The notes: generated by a model not told the origin, from the sequence alone. A stretch of 64,000 bases of DNA from Mycobacterium sp. KBS0706 (GCF_005938675.2 NZ_VCCH02000029.1:22421-86420), one strand, 5' to 3'. Numbered from the stretch's first letter, positions 53,038-61,446 are shown. Numbers and translations are program-made.

Positions 53038-54613
53038 AGGCGTCGGGCATGCTGTCCTTCTTGCGCCGCATGAAGTCCTGCAGCGCCTCGTCGACCGCGG
53101 GGTCGATCGCCGGCGCCTCGTACTCCTCCAGCATGCGCTTCCAGATCTTGTTGGCGCGCTGCGAGGCGTCCTGCCGGCCCTCGGCCTCCCACTGCTCGAA
53201 CGAGTTGTTGTCGGCGATGGTCGAGCGGTAGAAGGCGGTCTCGAAGTTGCGCTGGGTGTGGTCGCAGCCGAGATAGTGGCTGCCCGGCCCGACCTGGCGG
53301 ATCGCGTCCATCGCCTGGCCGTTCTCGCTGAGGTCGATGCCCTCGGCCATCACCTGCATCATGCCGAGCTGGTCGGCGTCGAGGATGAACTTCTCATAGG
53401 AGCTGACCAGGCCGCCCTCGAGCCAGCCGGCGGCGTGCAGCACGAAGTTGACCCCGCCCAGCATGGTCGGCAGCAGGGTCTGGGCGCTCTCGAACGCCGC
53501 CTGCGCGTCGGGGGCCTTGGAGCCGCAGAGCGAGCCGCCGGAGCGGAACGGCACGCCGAGGCGCCGGGCCAGGGCGGCGGCGCCGTACAGCACCAGCGCC
53601 GGCTCCGGCGTGCCGAAGGTCGGCGCACCCGACTGCATCGAGATAGAACTGGCGAAGGAGCCGAACACCACCGGCGCGCCGGGGCGGCAAAGCTGCGCCG
53701 TGGCCATGCCGGCCAGGCTCTCGGCCAGGGTCTGGGTCAGCACGCCGGCGCTGGTCACCGGCGCCATCGCGCCCGCCAGGATGAAGGGGGTGACGATCAC
53801 CGCCTGGTTGGCGCGGGCATAGGTCTTCAAGGCGCCCAGCATGGTGCCGTCCCACACCATCGGCGAGTTGGCGTTGATCAGGCTGATCAGCACGCAGTTC
53901 TCGTCGACGAACTGCTCGCCGAACACCAGCCGCGCCATGGCGACCGTGTCCTCCGCCCGCTCCGGCGCCGTGACCGAGCCCATGAACGGCTTGTCGGAGT
54001 ACTTGATGTGGGAATAGACCATGTCGAGATGCCGCTTGTTCACCGGCAGGTCGACGGGCTCGCACACGGTGCCGCCGGAATGGTGCATCGCCGGCGTCAT
54101 GTAGGCGAGCTTCACGAAGTTGCGGAAATCCTCGATCCGGGCGTAGCGGCGGCCCTCGTCGAGGGTGCGGATGAAGGGCGGGCCATAGACAGGGGCGAAG
54201 ACGGTGTTGCCGCCGCCGATCTGCACCGTGCGTTCCGGGTTCCGCGCATGCTGGGTGAATTCGCGCGGCGCGGTCGCCTGCACCAGCTGGCGGCACAGGC
54301 CGCGCGGGAAGCGGATGCGGGTGCCGCGGACGTCGGCGCCGGCCGCCTTCCACAGCTCCAGCGTCTCCTCGTCGTCGCGGAACTCGAGGCCGATCTCCTC
54401 CAGCACCGTGTCGGCGTTGTGCTCGATCAGCTCGAGCCCGTCGGTCTTCAGCACCTCGTAGAGCGGGATCTTGCGCGAGATGTATTTCAGCTGCTGCAGC
54501 CCGCCGCCGCGGCGCAGGGCCCGCCGGGCCTCGGCGCCGCCGCGGCTGCGCCGGCCGGACCGGCCGCCGGTGTCCTGGGTATCGTCGGTTGGTGGGGTGG
54601 CAGCGTCGGTCAT
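53030..54613 (-). CDS. trimethylamine methyltransferase (MttB) superfamily protein, non-pyrrolysine
   Basis: A 527-residue TIM-barrel protein of the MttB family. Members without pyrrolysine, such as MtgB, demethylate glycine betaine or related quaternary amines with a corrinoid partner. No in-frame TAG occurs. The family core is visible in Ile-Pro-Leu-Tyr-Glu-Val-Leu, Asn-Ala-Asp-Thr-Val-Leu-Glu-Glu-Ile-Gly, Gly-Gly-Gly-Asn-Thr-Val-Phe-Ala-Pro, and Gly-Ala-Pro-Thr-Phe-Gly-Thr-Pro-Glu-Pro. ATG at 54613 is used; a long antisense and upstream frame is not real. No corrinoid protein or reductase genes are in the window, so the substrate is open. Confidence 0.87.
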   Translation of the reverse strand: MTDAATPPTDDTQDTGGRSGRRSRGGAEARRALRRGGGLQQLKYISRKIPLYEVLKTDGLELIEHNADTVLEEIGLEFRDDEETLELWKAAGADVRGTRIRFPRGLCRQLVQATAPREFTQHARNPERTVQIGGGNTVFAPVYGPPFIRTLDEGRRYARIEDFRNFVKLAYMTPAMHHSGGTVCEPVDLPVNKRHLDMVYSHIKYSDKPFMGSVTAPERAEDTVAMARLVFGEQFVDENCVLISLINANSPMVWDGTMLGALKTYARANQAVIVTPFILAGAMAPVTSAGVLTQTLAESLAGMATAQLCRPGAPVVFGSFASSISMQSGAPTFGTPEPALVLYGAAALARRLGVPFRSGGSLCGSKAPDAQAAFESAQTLLPTMLGGVNFVLHAAGWLEGGLVSSYEKFILDADQLGMMQVMAEGIDLSENGQAMDAIRQVGPGSHYLGCDHTQRNFETAFYRSTIADNNSFEQWEAEGRQDASQRANKIWKRMLEEYEAPAIDPAVDEALQDFMRRKKDSMPDAFT

Positions 54614-54757
54614 GGCGGGCAGTCCTCCTCGCAGAGTCCCGATGCTACGCTGCGACACCATGCCGACCATCGCGCCTGCGACCCGGCCTCGCCCGGTCAC
54701 GACACCCGCACGAGCCGCCTTGAACCGGGCCCGCGGCCGGGTTACCTGGAGGGGGCC

Positions 54758-54994
54758 ATGAGCTCCGACCTGCCCCCCATCGTCTCGCCCTGCATCGGCG
54801 TCTGCACGCTCGAGGCCGGGACCGGCCTGTGCGCCGGCTGCCTGCGCACGACCGACGAGATCGCGGCCTGGCGCGACGCCGACAACGCCTGGCGGCTGGC
54901 CACCCTGCAGCGGCTGAAGGAGCGGCGGCGCGCCCGCGGCCGCACCAGCGCCGCCGACAGCCGGCCGCGCCGGCGCCAGCCGCAGACCGCTTGA
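54758..54994 (+). CDS. DUF1289 small cysteine protein
   Basis: A 78-residue protein with the DUF1289 pattern Ser-Pro-Cys-Ile-Gly-Val-Cys, then Gly-Leu-Cys-Ala-Gly-Cys-Leu-Arg-Thr and a conserved Ala-Ala-Trp. The four Cys probably bind iron-sulfur or zinc. The tail is Arg-rich. ATG at 54758 has TGGAGGGGG just upstream. It is followed 12 bp later by the amidase gene. Confidence 0.85.
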   Translation: MSSDLPPIVSPCIGVCTLEAGTGLCAGCLRTTDEIAAWRDADNAWRLATLQRLKERRRARGRTSAADSRPRRRQPQTA

Positions 54995-55006
54995 GGGATC
55001 GCCCCT

Positions 55007-55885
55007 ATGACCACCGTCACCGTCGCCGCCACCCAGACCTTCTGCAGCTGGAACGAGGCCGAGACCCTGGACCGGGTCGAGGCGCTGGTGCGCCAGGCCG
55101 CCGGCCGCGGCGCCCAGATCGTGCTGCCGCAGGAGCTGTTCGCCGCCCCCTACTTCTGCCGCGACGAGCTGCAGAAGCACTTCGCCCTGGCCCAGCCGAT
55201 CGACGGCCATCCGGTGGTGGAGCGGTTCCGCCGGCTGGCGGCGGAGCTGCAGGTGGCGATGCCGGTCAGCGTGTTCGAGCGCGCCAACAACGCCTATTAC
55301 AACTCGATCGCCATGGTCGATGCCGATGGCAGCGTGCTGGGCGTCTACCGCAAGTCGCACATCCCGGACGGGCCGGGATATGAGGAGAAGTTCTACTTCA
55401 ACCCCGGCGACACCGGCTTCAAGGTGTGGCAGACCCGCTACGGCAAGGTCGGCTGCGGCATCTGCTGGGACCAGTGGTACCCGGAGACGGCGCGCTGCAT
55501 GGCGCTGCTGGGGGCCGACGTGCTGCTGTACCCGACCGCGATCGGCAGCGAGCCGCAGGATGGCGGGCTGGACAGCCAGGCGCACTGGACCCGGGTGATG
55601 CAGGGCCATGCCGGCGCCAACCTGGTGCCGCTGGTCGCCTCGAACCGCATCGGCACCGAGGAGGGCGAGCGCTTCAGCCAGACCTTCTACGGCTCCTCCT
55701 TCATCGCCGGCCCGACCGGCGAGCTGGTGGCCCAGGCGGGGCGGACCGAGGAGGAGGTGCTGGTCGCCCGCTTCGACCTCGACGCCATCCGGGCCCAGCG
55801 CGCCAGCTGGGGCCTGTTCCGCGACCGCCGGCCGGAGCTGTATGGCGCGATCCTCACCTATGACGGGTCCACCCGCCCCTCCTGA
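55007..55885 (+). CDS. aguB: N-carbamoylputrescine amidase-like nitrilase
   Basis: A 292-residue nitrilase-fold amidase. The triad is Glu in Leu-Pro-Gln-Glu-Leu-Phe (about 43), Lys in Tyr-Arg-Lys-Ser-His-Ile-Pro (about 120) and Cys in Gly-Ile-Cys-Trp-Asp-Gln-Trp-Tyr-Pro-Glu (about 157). The Cys-Trp-Asp-Gln-Trp form and overall length match AguB, which makes putrescine from N-carbamoylputrescine. No agmatine deiminase gene is beside it, so the symbol rests on sequence alone. Its end overlaps the convergent LysR gene by 28 bp. Confidence 0.85.
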   Translation: MTTVTVAATQTFCSWNEAETLDRVEALVRQAAGRGAQIVLPQELFAAPYFCRDELQKHFALAQPIDGHPVVERFRRLAAELQVAMPVSVFERANNAYYNSIAMVDADGSVLGVYRKSHIPDGPGYEEKFYFNPGDTGFKVWQTRYGKVGCGICWDQWYPETARCMALLGADVLLYPTAIGSEPQDGGLDSQAHWTRVMQGHAGANLVPLVASNRIGTEEGERFSQTFYGSSFIAGPTGELVAQAGRTEEEVLVARFDLDAIRAQRASWGLFRDRRPELYGAILTYDGSTRPS

Positions 55886-56790
55886 CGTTCGTCCGCGGCG
55901 ATCTCGGCCAGGACCCAGTCGCGGAAGGCGGTGATCTTCGGCACGTCGCGGCGGCTGTCGAGATAGACGAGGTGGTAGAAGCCCTCGTCGCGGATGCTGA
56001 ACCGGAAGGGCCGCACCAGCTCGCCGGCGGCGAGCTCGTCGAGGAAGAAGGTCGGGTTGACCAGCGCCACCCCCTGCCCGGCCTGCGCCGCGCGGCCCAT
56101 CATCTGCTGGTTCTCGAGTTGCAGGCCGCCATTGGACACCGAGTCCGGCACGGCCACGCCGGCGGCGGCGAACCAGCGCTGCCAATAGGCGTCGCCGCCG
56201 TCCCAGAACAGCGGCACCCGCAGCAGGTCGCGCGGATCCTTCAGCCCGCCGGCGCGGTCGCGCAGCGCCGGGCTGCACAGGGCGGTGTATTCGATCGGCA
56301 TCAGCGGGTGGGCGGCCAGGCCGGGCCAGACGCCCATGCCGTGGCGGATGCCGACGTCGCTGTCGCCGCGGGTGAAGTCGACCAGCCTGGTCTTGGTGTC
56401 GAGCCGGACGGCGATGCCGGGATGGGCCAGCTGGAACCGGCCGAGCCGCGGCACCAGCCAGTTGGTGGCGAAGGTGTGGATCGAGGTGATCGACAGCAGC
56501 CCGCCGGTGTCGTCGCGCGCCGCGGCGAAGGCGCCGGCCAGCCGGGCCAGGGCCTCGGTCACCGCCGGCGCCAGGCGCTCGCCGGTCTCGGTCAGTGCCA
56601 CCTTGCGGGTCAGGCGCAGGAACAGCGGCGCGCCGACCCGGTCCTCGAGCAGGCGGATCTGGTAGCTGACCGCCGCCTGGGTCATGCCCAGCTCGGCCGC
56701 GGCCTTGGTGAAGCTGAGATGGCGCGCCGCCGCCTCGAACACCCGGATGGCCGGCAGCGGCGGCAGGCGCGAGGCTGATCCTTCATCCAT
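55858..56790 (-). CDS. LysR-family regulator, GcvA type (copy 1)
   Basis: A 310-residue LysR protein with Leu-Pro-Pro-Leu-Pro-Ala-Ile-Arg-Val-Phe-Glu-Ala-Ala-Ala-Arg-His at residues 9-24 and a helix-turn-helix with Thr-Gln-Ala-Ala-Val-Ser-Tyr-Gln-Ile, typical of GcvA. The effector domain follows (Trp-Leu-Val-Pro-Arg-Leu-Gly-Arg-Phe). It is close in sequence to the LysR gene at 57261-58187, so the two are paralogues. The target is unknown; the amidase gene adjoins it. Confidence 0.88.
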   Translation of the reverse strand: MDEGSASRLPPLPAIRVFEAAARHLSFTKAAAELGMTQAAVSYQIRLLEDRVGAPLFLRLTRKVALTETGERLAPAVTEALARLAGAFAAARDDTGGLLSITSIHTFATNWLVPRLGRFQLAHPGIAVRLDTKTRLVDFTRGDSDVGIRHGMGVWPGLAAHPLMPIEYTALCSPALRDRAGGLKDPRDLLRVPLFWDGGDAYWQRWFAAAGVAVPDSVSNGGLQLENQQMMGRAAQAGQGVALVNPTFFLDELAAGELVRPFRFSIRDEGFYHLVYLDSRRDVPKITAFRDWVLAEIAADERQEGRVDPS

Positions 56791-56927
56791 AAAGACAGCT
56801 TATCCGTTGCTTATCGAGAACGCGTTGGTCGAAGGGGCGGGAAACGCCGATATTCCTCTCATACAACGACCCGGCCCGTCGAACCCATCAGCAGAGCTGA
56901 TGCGTTCCGGGCCTCCAGGAGACCGAG

Positions 56928-57110
56928 ATGACCAGCATCGTCCAGCGGGCGCCCGTGCGCCCGATCCCCCGGCTTCGCCCTCGGCGCGGCCTCCTCTCCA
57001 TCCTCCAGGCCACCGCCCGGCGGATGCTGCGCCCGGCCGCCGGCCGGGTGCTCGACCCGAAGTCCCTGTCGGACCAGCTGCGCCGCGACCTCGGTTTTGA
57101 ACGGAGCTAG
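56928..57110 (+). CDS. small arginine-rich protein (DUF1127-like tail)
   Basis: A 60-residue basic protein. ATG at 56928 has AGGAG 7 bp upstream. It starts with Arg/Pro repeats, and the end (Ser-Asp-Gln-Leu-Arg-Arg-Asp-Leu-Gly-Phe) resembles the C-terminal pattern of DUF1127 (YjiS-like) proteins, which bind RNA or regulate phosphate and carbon uptake. The likeness is weak. It sits between two leftward LysR paralogues on the opposite strand. Confidence 0.55.
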   Translation: MTSIVQRAPVRPIPRLRPRRGLLSILQATARRMLRPAAGRVLDPKSLSDQLRRDLGFERS

Positions 57111-57146
57111 AAGCCGAATTTGATAACGGCGCATCCATACAGGAAC

Positions 57147-57237
57147 CGTCATGGCGAGGCGCGCAGCGCCGTGGCCATCCAGGGGGCCGGTGCGAGTGGC
57201 CCTGGATGGCCACGCCCCTTCGGGGCTCGCCATGACG
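57147..57237. repeat. intergenic palindromic repeat, CGTCATGGCGAG type
   Basis: Outer arms CGTCATGGCGAG (57147-57158) and CTCGCCATGACG (57226-57237) pair perfectly. Inside, GTGGCCATCCAGGG (57171-57184) pairs with CCCTGGATGGCCAC (57200-57213). Small hairpins lie between. It shares the GTCAT ends and the CCAGGG middle with the repeats at 349 and 30214. Confidence 0.75.
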
Positions 57238-57260
57238 ATTGAGGGATCGGGGCTTGGCGA

Positions 57261-58187
57261 TCATGCGGCGCTGGCCCCTGGGCCTGCCATCGCCTCCGCC
57301 GCCTCGGCCAGGAGCCAGTCGCGGAACAGGGCGATCTTCGGCACGTCGCGGCGGGTCTCGAGATAGACCACGTAATAGGCGCCGTTCTCGCGCAGCAGCG
57401 TCGGGAAGGGCTGCACCAGCTGGCCCGCGGCGAGCTCCTCGGCGAAGAACAGCGGGTTGAGCAGCGCCACGCCCTGCCCCGCCTTCGCCACCTGCCCCAT
57501 CATCTGCTGGGTGTCGAGCCGGAGCCCGTCATCGGCGACCGAGGCCGGCACCGTCTCGCCCGCCGCGGCGAACCAGCGCTGCCACAGGTCGGCATCGTCC
57601 CACAAGAGCGGCAGGCGCAGCAGGTCGCGCGGCCGGGCGAGACCGAAGCGGTCGCGCAGCGCCGGGCTGCACAGCGGCGTGCAGTCGACCGGCATCAGGA
57701 GATGCGCCGCCAGCCCCGGCCAGACGCCGCGGCCGTAGCGGATGCCGAGATCGTAGTCGCCGCGGGTGAAATCGACATTGGTCTGGCCGGTGTCGACCCG
57801 CACCGTGGTGCCGGGATGGGCGGCCTGGAACCGGCCGAGCCGCGGCACCAGCCAGTTCGAGGCCATGGTCAGCACGGTGGTGACCGAGAGCAGCCCGCCG
57901 CCGGCGTCGTCGCGCAAGGCGGCGAAGGCCCCGGCCATGCGGGAGAGGGCATCGGTCAGCACCGGCGCCAGGCGCGCCCCGGCCTCGGTCAGCGCCACCT
58001 TGCGGGTGAGGCGATGGAACAGCGGCGCGCCGACCCGGTCCTCGAGCAGGCGGATCTGGTAGCTGACCGCCGCCTGGGTCATGCCCAGCTCCGCCGCCGC
58101 GCGGGTGAAGCTGAGGTGGCGGGCCGCCGCCTCGAACACCCGGACCGCGGCGAGCGGCGGTAGCTGGAAGCCTGGCTGGGTGTCCAT
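57261..58187 (-). CDS. LysR-family regulator, GcvA type (copy 2)
   Basis: A 308-residue LysR regulator nearly collinear with copy 1: the same Leu-Pro-Pro-Leu-Ala-Ala-Val-Arg-Val-Phe-Glu-Ala start, the same helix-turn-helix, and Phe-Thr-Arg-Gly-Asp-Tyr-Asp-Leu-Gly-Ile-Arg in the effector domain. The C-terminus (Asp-Val-Pro-Lys-Ile-Ala-Leu-Phe-Arg-Asp-Trp-Leu-Leu-Ala-Glu) is also shared. Probably a tandem duplicate. It may control the aminotransferase gene upstream of it in the same direction. Confidence 0.88.
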   Translation of the reverse strand: MDTQPGFQLPPLAAVRVFEAAARHLSFTRAAAELGMTQAAVSYQIRLLEDRVGAPLFHRLTRKVALTEAGARLAPVLTDALSRMAGAFAALRDDAGGGLLSVTTVLTMASNWLVPRLGRFQAAHPGTTVRVDTGQTNVDFTRGDYDLGIRYGRGVWPGLAAHLLMPVDCTPLCSPALRDRFGLARPRDLLRLPLLWDDADLWQRWFAAAGETVPASVADDGLRLDTQQMMGQVAKAGQGVALLNPLFFAEELAAGQLVQPFPTLLRENGAYYVVYLETRRDVPKIALFRDWLLAEAAEAMAGPGASAA

Positions 58188-58343
58188 GGGGGCGAGGGTC
58201 TACGGGCAGTTCAGGATATGTTCCAGTCTCGCCCGGGACGCGTGGTACTACAAGTCTGACGGCGGTTCTTGCGTCGCGAACCCCCTCCCCCTACCCCCCT
58301 CCCGCGAGGGGAGGGGGGACTCAGAAGGTTATCCCTGCCCGCC

Positions 58344-59669
58344 TCAGTCCAGCGTCTGCAAGGTCTCGCGCATGGTTTCGACCAGGCGGTCGATCTCGGC
58401 CTTCTCGATGATGAAGGGCGGCGACAAAGCGACGATGTCGCCGGTGGTGCGGATGCCGACGCCCTTGTGGAAGCACTTGACGAACAGGTCGTAGGCCCGG
58501 GCGGTCGGGCGGCCGGCGATCGGCTCCAGCTCCACCGCGCCGATCAGGCCGAGGTTGCGCACGTCGATGACGTGGCGGGTGCCCTTCAGGCTGTGCAGCG
58601 CCTGCTCCCAATACGGCGCCAGGTCGGCGACGCGCTCGAACAGCCCCTCCTCGCGGTAGACGTCGAGGGTGGCCAGGCCGGCAGCCATGGCCAGCGGATG
58701 GGCCGAGTAGGTGTAGCCGTGGAACAGCTCGATCATGTGCTCCGGCCCGGTCATGAAGGCGTCGTAGATGTGCTTGCGCACGCCGACGGCGCCGGCCGGG
58801 ACGGCGGCGTTGGTCAGGCCCTTGGCCATGGTCACCATGTCCGGCTGCACGCCGAACCAGTCGGCGGCGAAGTTGCTGCCGAGGCGGCCGAAGCCGGTGA
58901 TGACCTCGTCGAAGATCAGGAGGATGCCGTGCTTGTCGCAGATCTCGCGCAGCCGCTGCAGGTAGCCCTTGGGCGGCATCAGCACGCCGGTCGACCCCGC
59001 CACCGGCTCGACGATCACCGCGGCGATGGTGGAGGCGTCGTGCAGCGCCACCAGCCGCTCCAGGTCGTCGGCCAGCTCGGCGCCGTGCTCCGGCAGGCCG
59101 TGGCTCCAGGCGTTGCGCGCCAGGTCGTGGGTGTGGCGGATGTGGTCGACGCCGCTCAGCATGGTGCCGAAGGTGCGGCGGTTGGCGACCATGCCGCCGA
59201 CCGAGATGCCGCCGAAGCCGACGCCATGATAGCCGCGCTCGCGCCCGATCAGCCGGGTGCGGGTGCCCTGGCCGATCTGGCGCTGATAGGCCAGGGCGAT
59301 CTTCAGGGCGCTGTCCACCGCCTCGGACCCGCCGCCGGCGGCGAAGAAGACATGATCGAGGTCGCCCGGCAGCAGCTGGGCGACGCGCGAGGCCAGCTCG
59401 AACGCCTTGGGGTGGCCCATCTGGAAGGACGGGGCATAGTCCATCTCCGCCGCCTGGTCCTGGATCGCCTGGACGATCTTCGGGTGGCAGTGGCCGGCAT
59501 TGACGCACCACAGGCCGGCGGTGCCGTCCAGCACCTGGCGGCCGTCGACGGTGGTGTAGTACATGCCCTTGGCCGAGGCGTAGAGCCGCGGCGCCGCCTT
59601 GAACGACCGGTTCGCGGTGAACGGCATCCAGAAGGATTCGAGGTTGTTCGGGGCGCGCAGGTCGTCCAT
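58344..59669 (-). CDS. omega-amino acid:pyruvate transaminase (class III)
   Basis: A 441-residue PLP enzyme. The start Asn-Leu-Glu-Ser-Phe-Trp-Met-Pro-Phe-Thr-Ala-Asn-Arg and Gly-Leu-Trp-Cys-Val-Asn-Ala-Gly-His are those of beta-alanine:pyruvate transaminases. The PLP Lys is in Met-Ala-Lys-Gly-Leu-Thr-Asn (about 288), with Phe-Asp-Glu-Val-Ile-Thr-Gly-Phe-Gly-Arg before it. It moves amino groups from beta-alanine or other omega-amines to pyruvate. ATG at 59669 is used. It is divergent from the XRE-cupin regulator, its probable controller. Confidence 0.9.
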   Translation of the reverse strand: MDDLRAPNNLESFWMPFTANRSFKAAPRLYASAKGMYYTTVDGRQVLDGTAGLWCVNAGHCHPKIVQAIQDQAAEMDYAPSFQMGHPKAFELASRVAQLLPGDLDHVFFAAGGGSEAVDSALKIALAYQRQIGQGTRTRLIGRERGYHGVGFGGISVGGMVANRRTFGTMLSGVDHIRHTHDLARNAWSHGLPEHGAELADDLERLVALHDASTIAAVIVEPVAGSTGVLMPPKGYLQRLREICDKHGILLIFDEVITGFGRLGSNFAADWFGVQPDMVTMAKGLTNAAVPAGAVGVRKHIYDAFMTGPEHMIELFHGYTYSAHPLAMAAGLATLDVYREEGLFERVADLAPYWEQALHSLKGTRHVIDVRNLGLIGAVELEPIAGRPTARAYDLFVKCFHKGVGIRTTGDIVALSPPFIIEKAEIDRLVETMRETLQTLD

Positions 59670-59870
59670 GGGAAACTCCGGTCGGCTGTGGAGGGAACCG
59701 AACACGCCGGACGGCCGGCGCCGGTCCGCCTCCCGGGAATGAGGGGCCGGAGGGGAGCCTAGGACCGCCGGGATCGCTGGACAAGCGGGCGCGCGCGCCG
59801 GACACTGCGAAAACCGTCGGCGGAGGCCACCCCGATGCCGGCGTTCGGGATTTCGAACAGGAAAACACCC

Positions 59871-60557
59871 ATGGCCGCCCCCTCGCCCGACATCGCCGGC
59901 GCGGAGTCCCTCTCCTCGGGGAGAGGGAGGGGCCCGGCCGAAGGCCGGGAGGGTGAGGGGGCGGTGCCGCCGGCAGACGATCCGGGCATCGACATCGGCG
60001 GTCGGCTGCGGCGGCTGCGCGAGGAGCACGGGCTGAGCCAGCGCGAGCTGGCCCGCCGCGCCGGCGTCTCCAACGCCACCGTCTCGCTGATCGAGCAGAA
60101 CCGCGCCAGCCCCTCGATCGGCTCGCTGAAGCGGGTGCTGGACGGGCTGCCGCTGAGCCTGGCCGCGTTCTTCGCCCTGCCCGAGGGGCCGGAGGACCCG
60201 GTGTTCTTCCCGGCGGCCGAGCTGACCGAGATCGCGGGCAGGGCCGGGGGCCACGCCGCCGGCGGGGAGCTGATCTCCTACCGCCAGGTGGGCTGCGACC
60301 TGTCCGGCCGGGCGCTGCAGATCCTGCATGAGCGGCTGGCGCCGGGCGCCGACACCGGCCCGACGGCGCTGAGCCATGCCGGCGAGGAGGGCGGCGTGGT
60401 GATCCGCGGCCGGGTGGAGCTGACGGTCGGCCCGCGCCGCCGCATTCTCGGCCCCGGCGACGCCTATTACTTCCAGAGCCGCCTGCCGCACCGCTTCCGC
60501 GTGGTCGGCGAGGAGCCGGCGGAGATCGTCTCGGCCTGCACCCCGCCGAGCTTCTGA
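59871..60557 (+). CDS. XRE-family regulator with C-terminal cupin domain
   Basis: A 228-residue PuuR-like regulator. The helix-turn-helix (Leu-Ser-Gln-Arg-Glu-Leu-Ala-Arg-Arg-Ala-Gly-Val-Ser-Asn-Ala-Thr-Val-Ser) lies at about 57-74, and the cupin domain at 150-225 (Pro-Gly-Asp-Ala-Tyr-Tyr-Phe near the end). This type controls polyamine, amine and amino-acid catabolism and often sits beside the aminotransferase it regulates, as here. ATG at 59871 has AGGAA upstream. With this start, residues about 13-32 are encoded by a palindromic repeat. A GTG at 59964 would skip it and keep the whole helix-turn-helix domain. Confidence 0.85.
   Translation: MAAPSPDIAGAESLSSGRGRGPAEGREGEGAVPPADDPGIDIGGRLRRLREEHGLSQRELARRAGVSNATVSLIEQNRASPSIGSLKRVLDGLPLSLAAFFALPEGPEDPVFFPAAELTEIAGRAGGHAAGGELISYRQVGCDLSGRALQILHERLAPGADTGPTALSHAGEEGGVVIRGRVELTVGPRRRILGPGDAYYFQSRLPHRFRVVGEEPAEIVSACTPPSF
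59908..59958. repeat. CCTCTCCC-type palindromic repeat inside the XRE-cupin gene
   Basis: Hairpin CCCTCTCC/GGAGAGGG (59908-59927), then CCCGGCC-GAA-GGCCGGG (59933-59949), then a GGGTGAGG tail. The same two-hairpin layout recurs at 60596-60648. Confidence 0.7.
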
Positions 60558-60595
60558 GAGCGGACCCCGGCACCCGGAGCGAGCCCCCCTTCGTG

Positions 60596-60648
60596 CCTCT
60601 CCCGCGGCGCGGGAGAGGTCGGCCTCGCGCAGCGAGGCCGGGTGAGGG
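60596..60648. repeat. CCTCTCCC-type palindromic repeat
   Basis: CCTCTCCCGCG (60596-60606) pairs with CGCGGGAGAGG (60608-60618), and GGCCTCGC (60621-60628) pairs with GCGAGGCC (60632-60639), followed by GGGTGAGGG. A degenerate half copy lies near 60700-60720, and another at about 58295-58318. Confidence 0.7.
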
Positions 60649-60768
60649 CCGGCACCGGCCCCTCCCCTCGCCCGGACCTGCAAGCGCCTCCAGCCCCTCC
60701 CGCAAGCGGAAGAGGCGAAGCACATCGATTGATCGAGAAGAGAGGGCATGGCGCGACCGCGGCGGTGT

Positions 60769-61446
60769 TCAGCTGCTGTCGGGCTTCGGCGGCCCGGACG
60801 GCGAACAGCCGTCTCCGGACTCCGCCGGCGGCTCGGCCCAGCCGTTTCCGGCCGGGGAGGCCGCGGCGACCGGTTCCGTGCTCCCGCCGGGCATGGTGTC
60901 GCCGGCATCGGTGTCGGCGACATCGGCCCACCCGCGCGGCAGCCAGCCCGGGTTCGGCGGGCGGCCGATCTTGCGGCAGACCTCGCGCACGAACTCCTCG
61001 GGCGACAGCGAGTCGAGCTGCGCGTCCAGGATCTCGTCCTCGACCAGCGTCTCCCGGACCACCTCCCGGACGTGCTCGACATCCTCGGCCACATCGGGCG
61101 CCGCGGCCGCCTCGACCACCGCCTCGGTGGCCTGCTCCCGCCGCTGCCGGTGCCGCTCCTCCTCGCCCGAGTCCTTGCGCTTCTTCTTCCGCATCCCGAA
61201 GTCGACGCGGATCCGCTCGGTCATCGCGATCGACAGCCGCATCGAGCGGGAGAGGCGCGATTGCATCAGCGCGTAGTCCGGCACATCCGCCCCGCGCGGG
61301 GTCTGCTCCTGCTGCCGCACGAGCATACGCTTGGTGCGGTCATCGACCTCGATCATGCTGCGCAGCATGTCCAGCGCCCACCCCGTCCACTTCATGTCGG
61401 GATCGGTCGGCTTGACCTCGTCGGAGTCGGATTGCGGGTTGTTCAT
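60769..61446 (-). CDS. hypothetical charged protein
   Basis: A 225-residue soluble protein I do not recognise. The first 90 residues are helical with many Met and Arg (Trp-Thr-Gly-Trp-Ala-Leu-Asp-Met-Leu-Arg-Ser-Met). A basic Arg-Lys-Lys-Lys-Arg-Lys-Asp stretch follows, then a long Glu/Val/Ala coil, a compact Pro-Glu-Glu-Phe-Val-Arg-Glu-Val-Cys-Arg-Lys-Ile-Gly segment, and a Pro/Gly/Ser-rich tail. ATG at 61446 is used; another lies at 61458. No partner genes are evident. Confidence 0.6.
   Translation of the reverse strand: MNNPQSDSDEVKPTDPDMKWTGWALDMLRSMIEVDDRTKRMLVRQQEQTPRGADVPDYALMQSRLSRSMRLSIAMTERIRVDFGMRKKKRKDSGEEERHRQRREQATEAVVEAAAAPDVAEDVEHVREVVRETLVEDEILDAQLDSLSPEEFVREVCRKIGRPPNPGWLPRGWADVADTDAGDTMPGGSTEPVAAASPAGNGWAEPPAESGDGCSPSGPPKPDSS

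Noticed and set aside
53258..54754. Long plus-strand frame reaching into the DUF1289 gene
   Set aside because: Antisense to the MttB homologue. Only the last 78 codons, with their own ribosome-binding site at 54758, are a real gene.
59843..59858. GTTCG-N6-CGAAC palindrome between aminotransferase and regulator
   Set aside because: Only 5 bp per arm in G+C-rich sequence; it could be an operator, but nothing else supports it.
59670..61094. Upstream extension of the aminotransferase frame
   Set aside because: It runs antisense through the XRE-cupin gene and has no family similarity; the ATG at 59669 gives the usual length.
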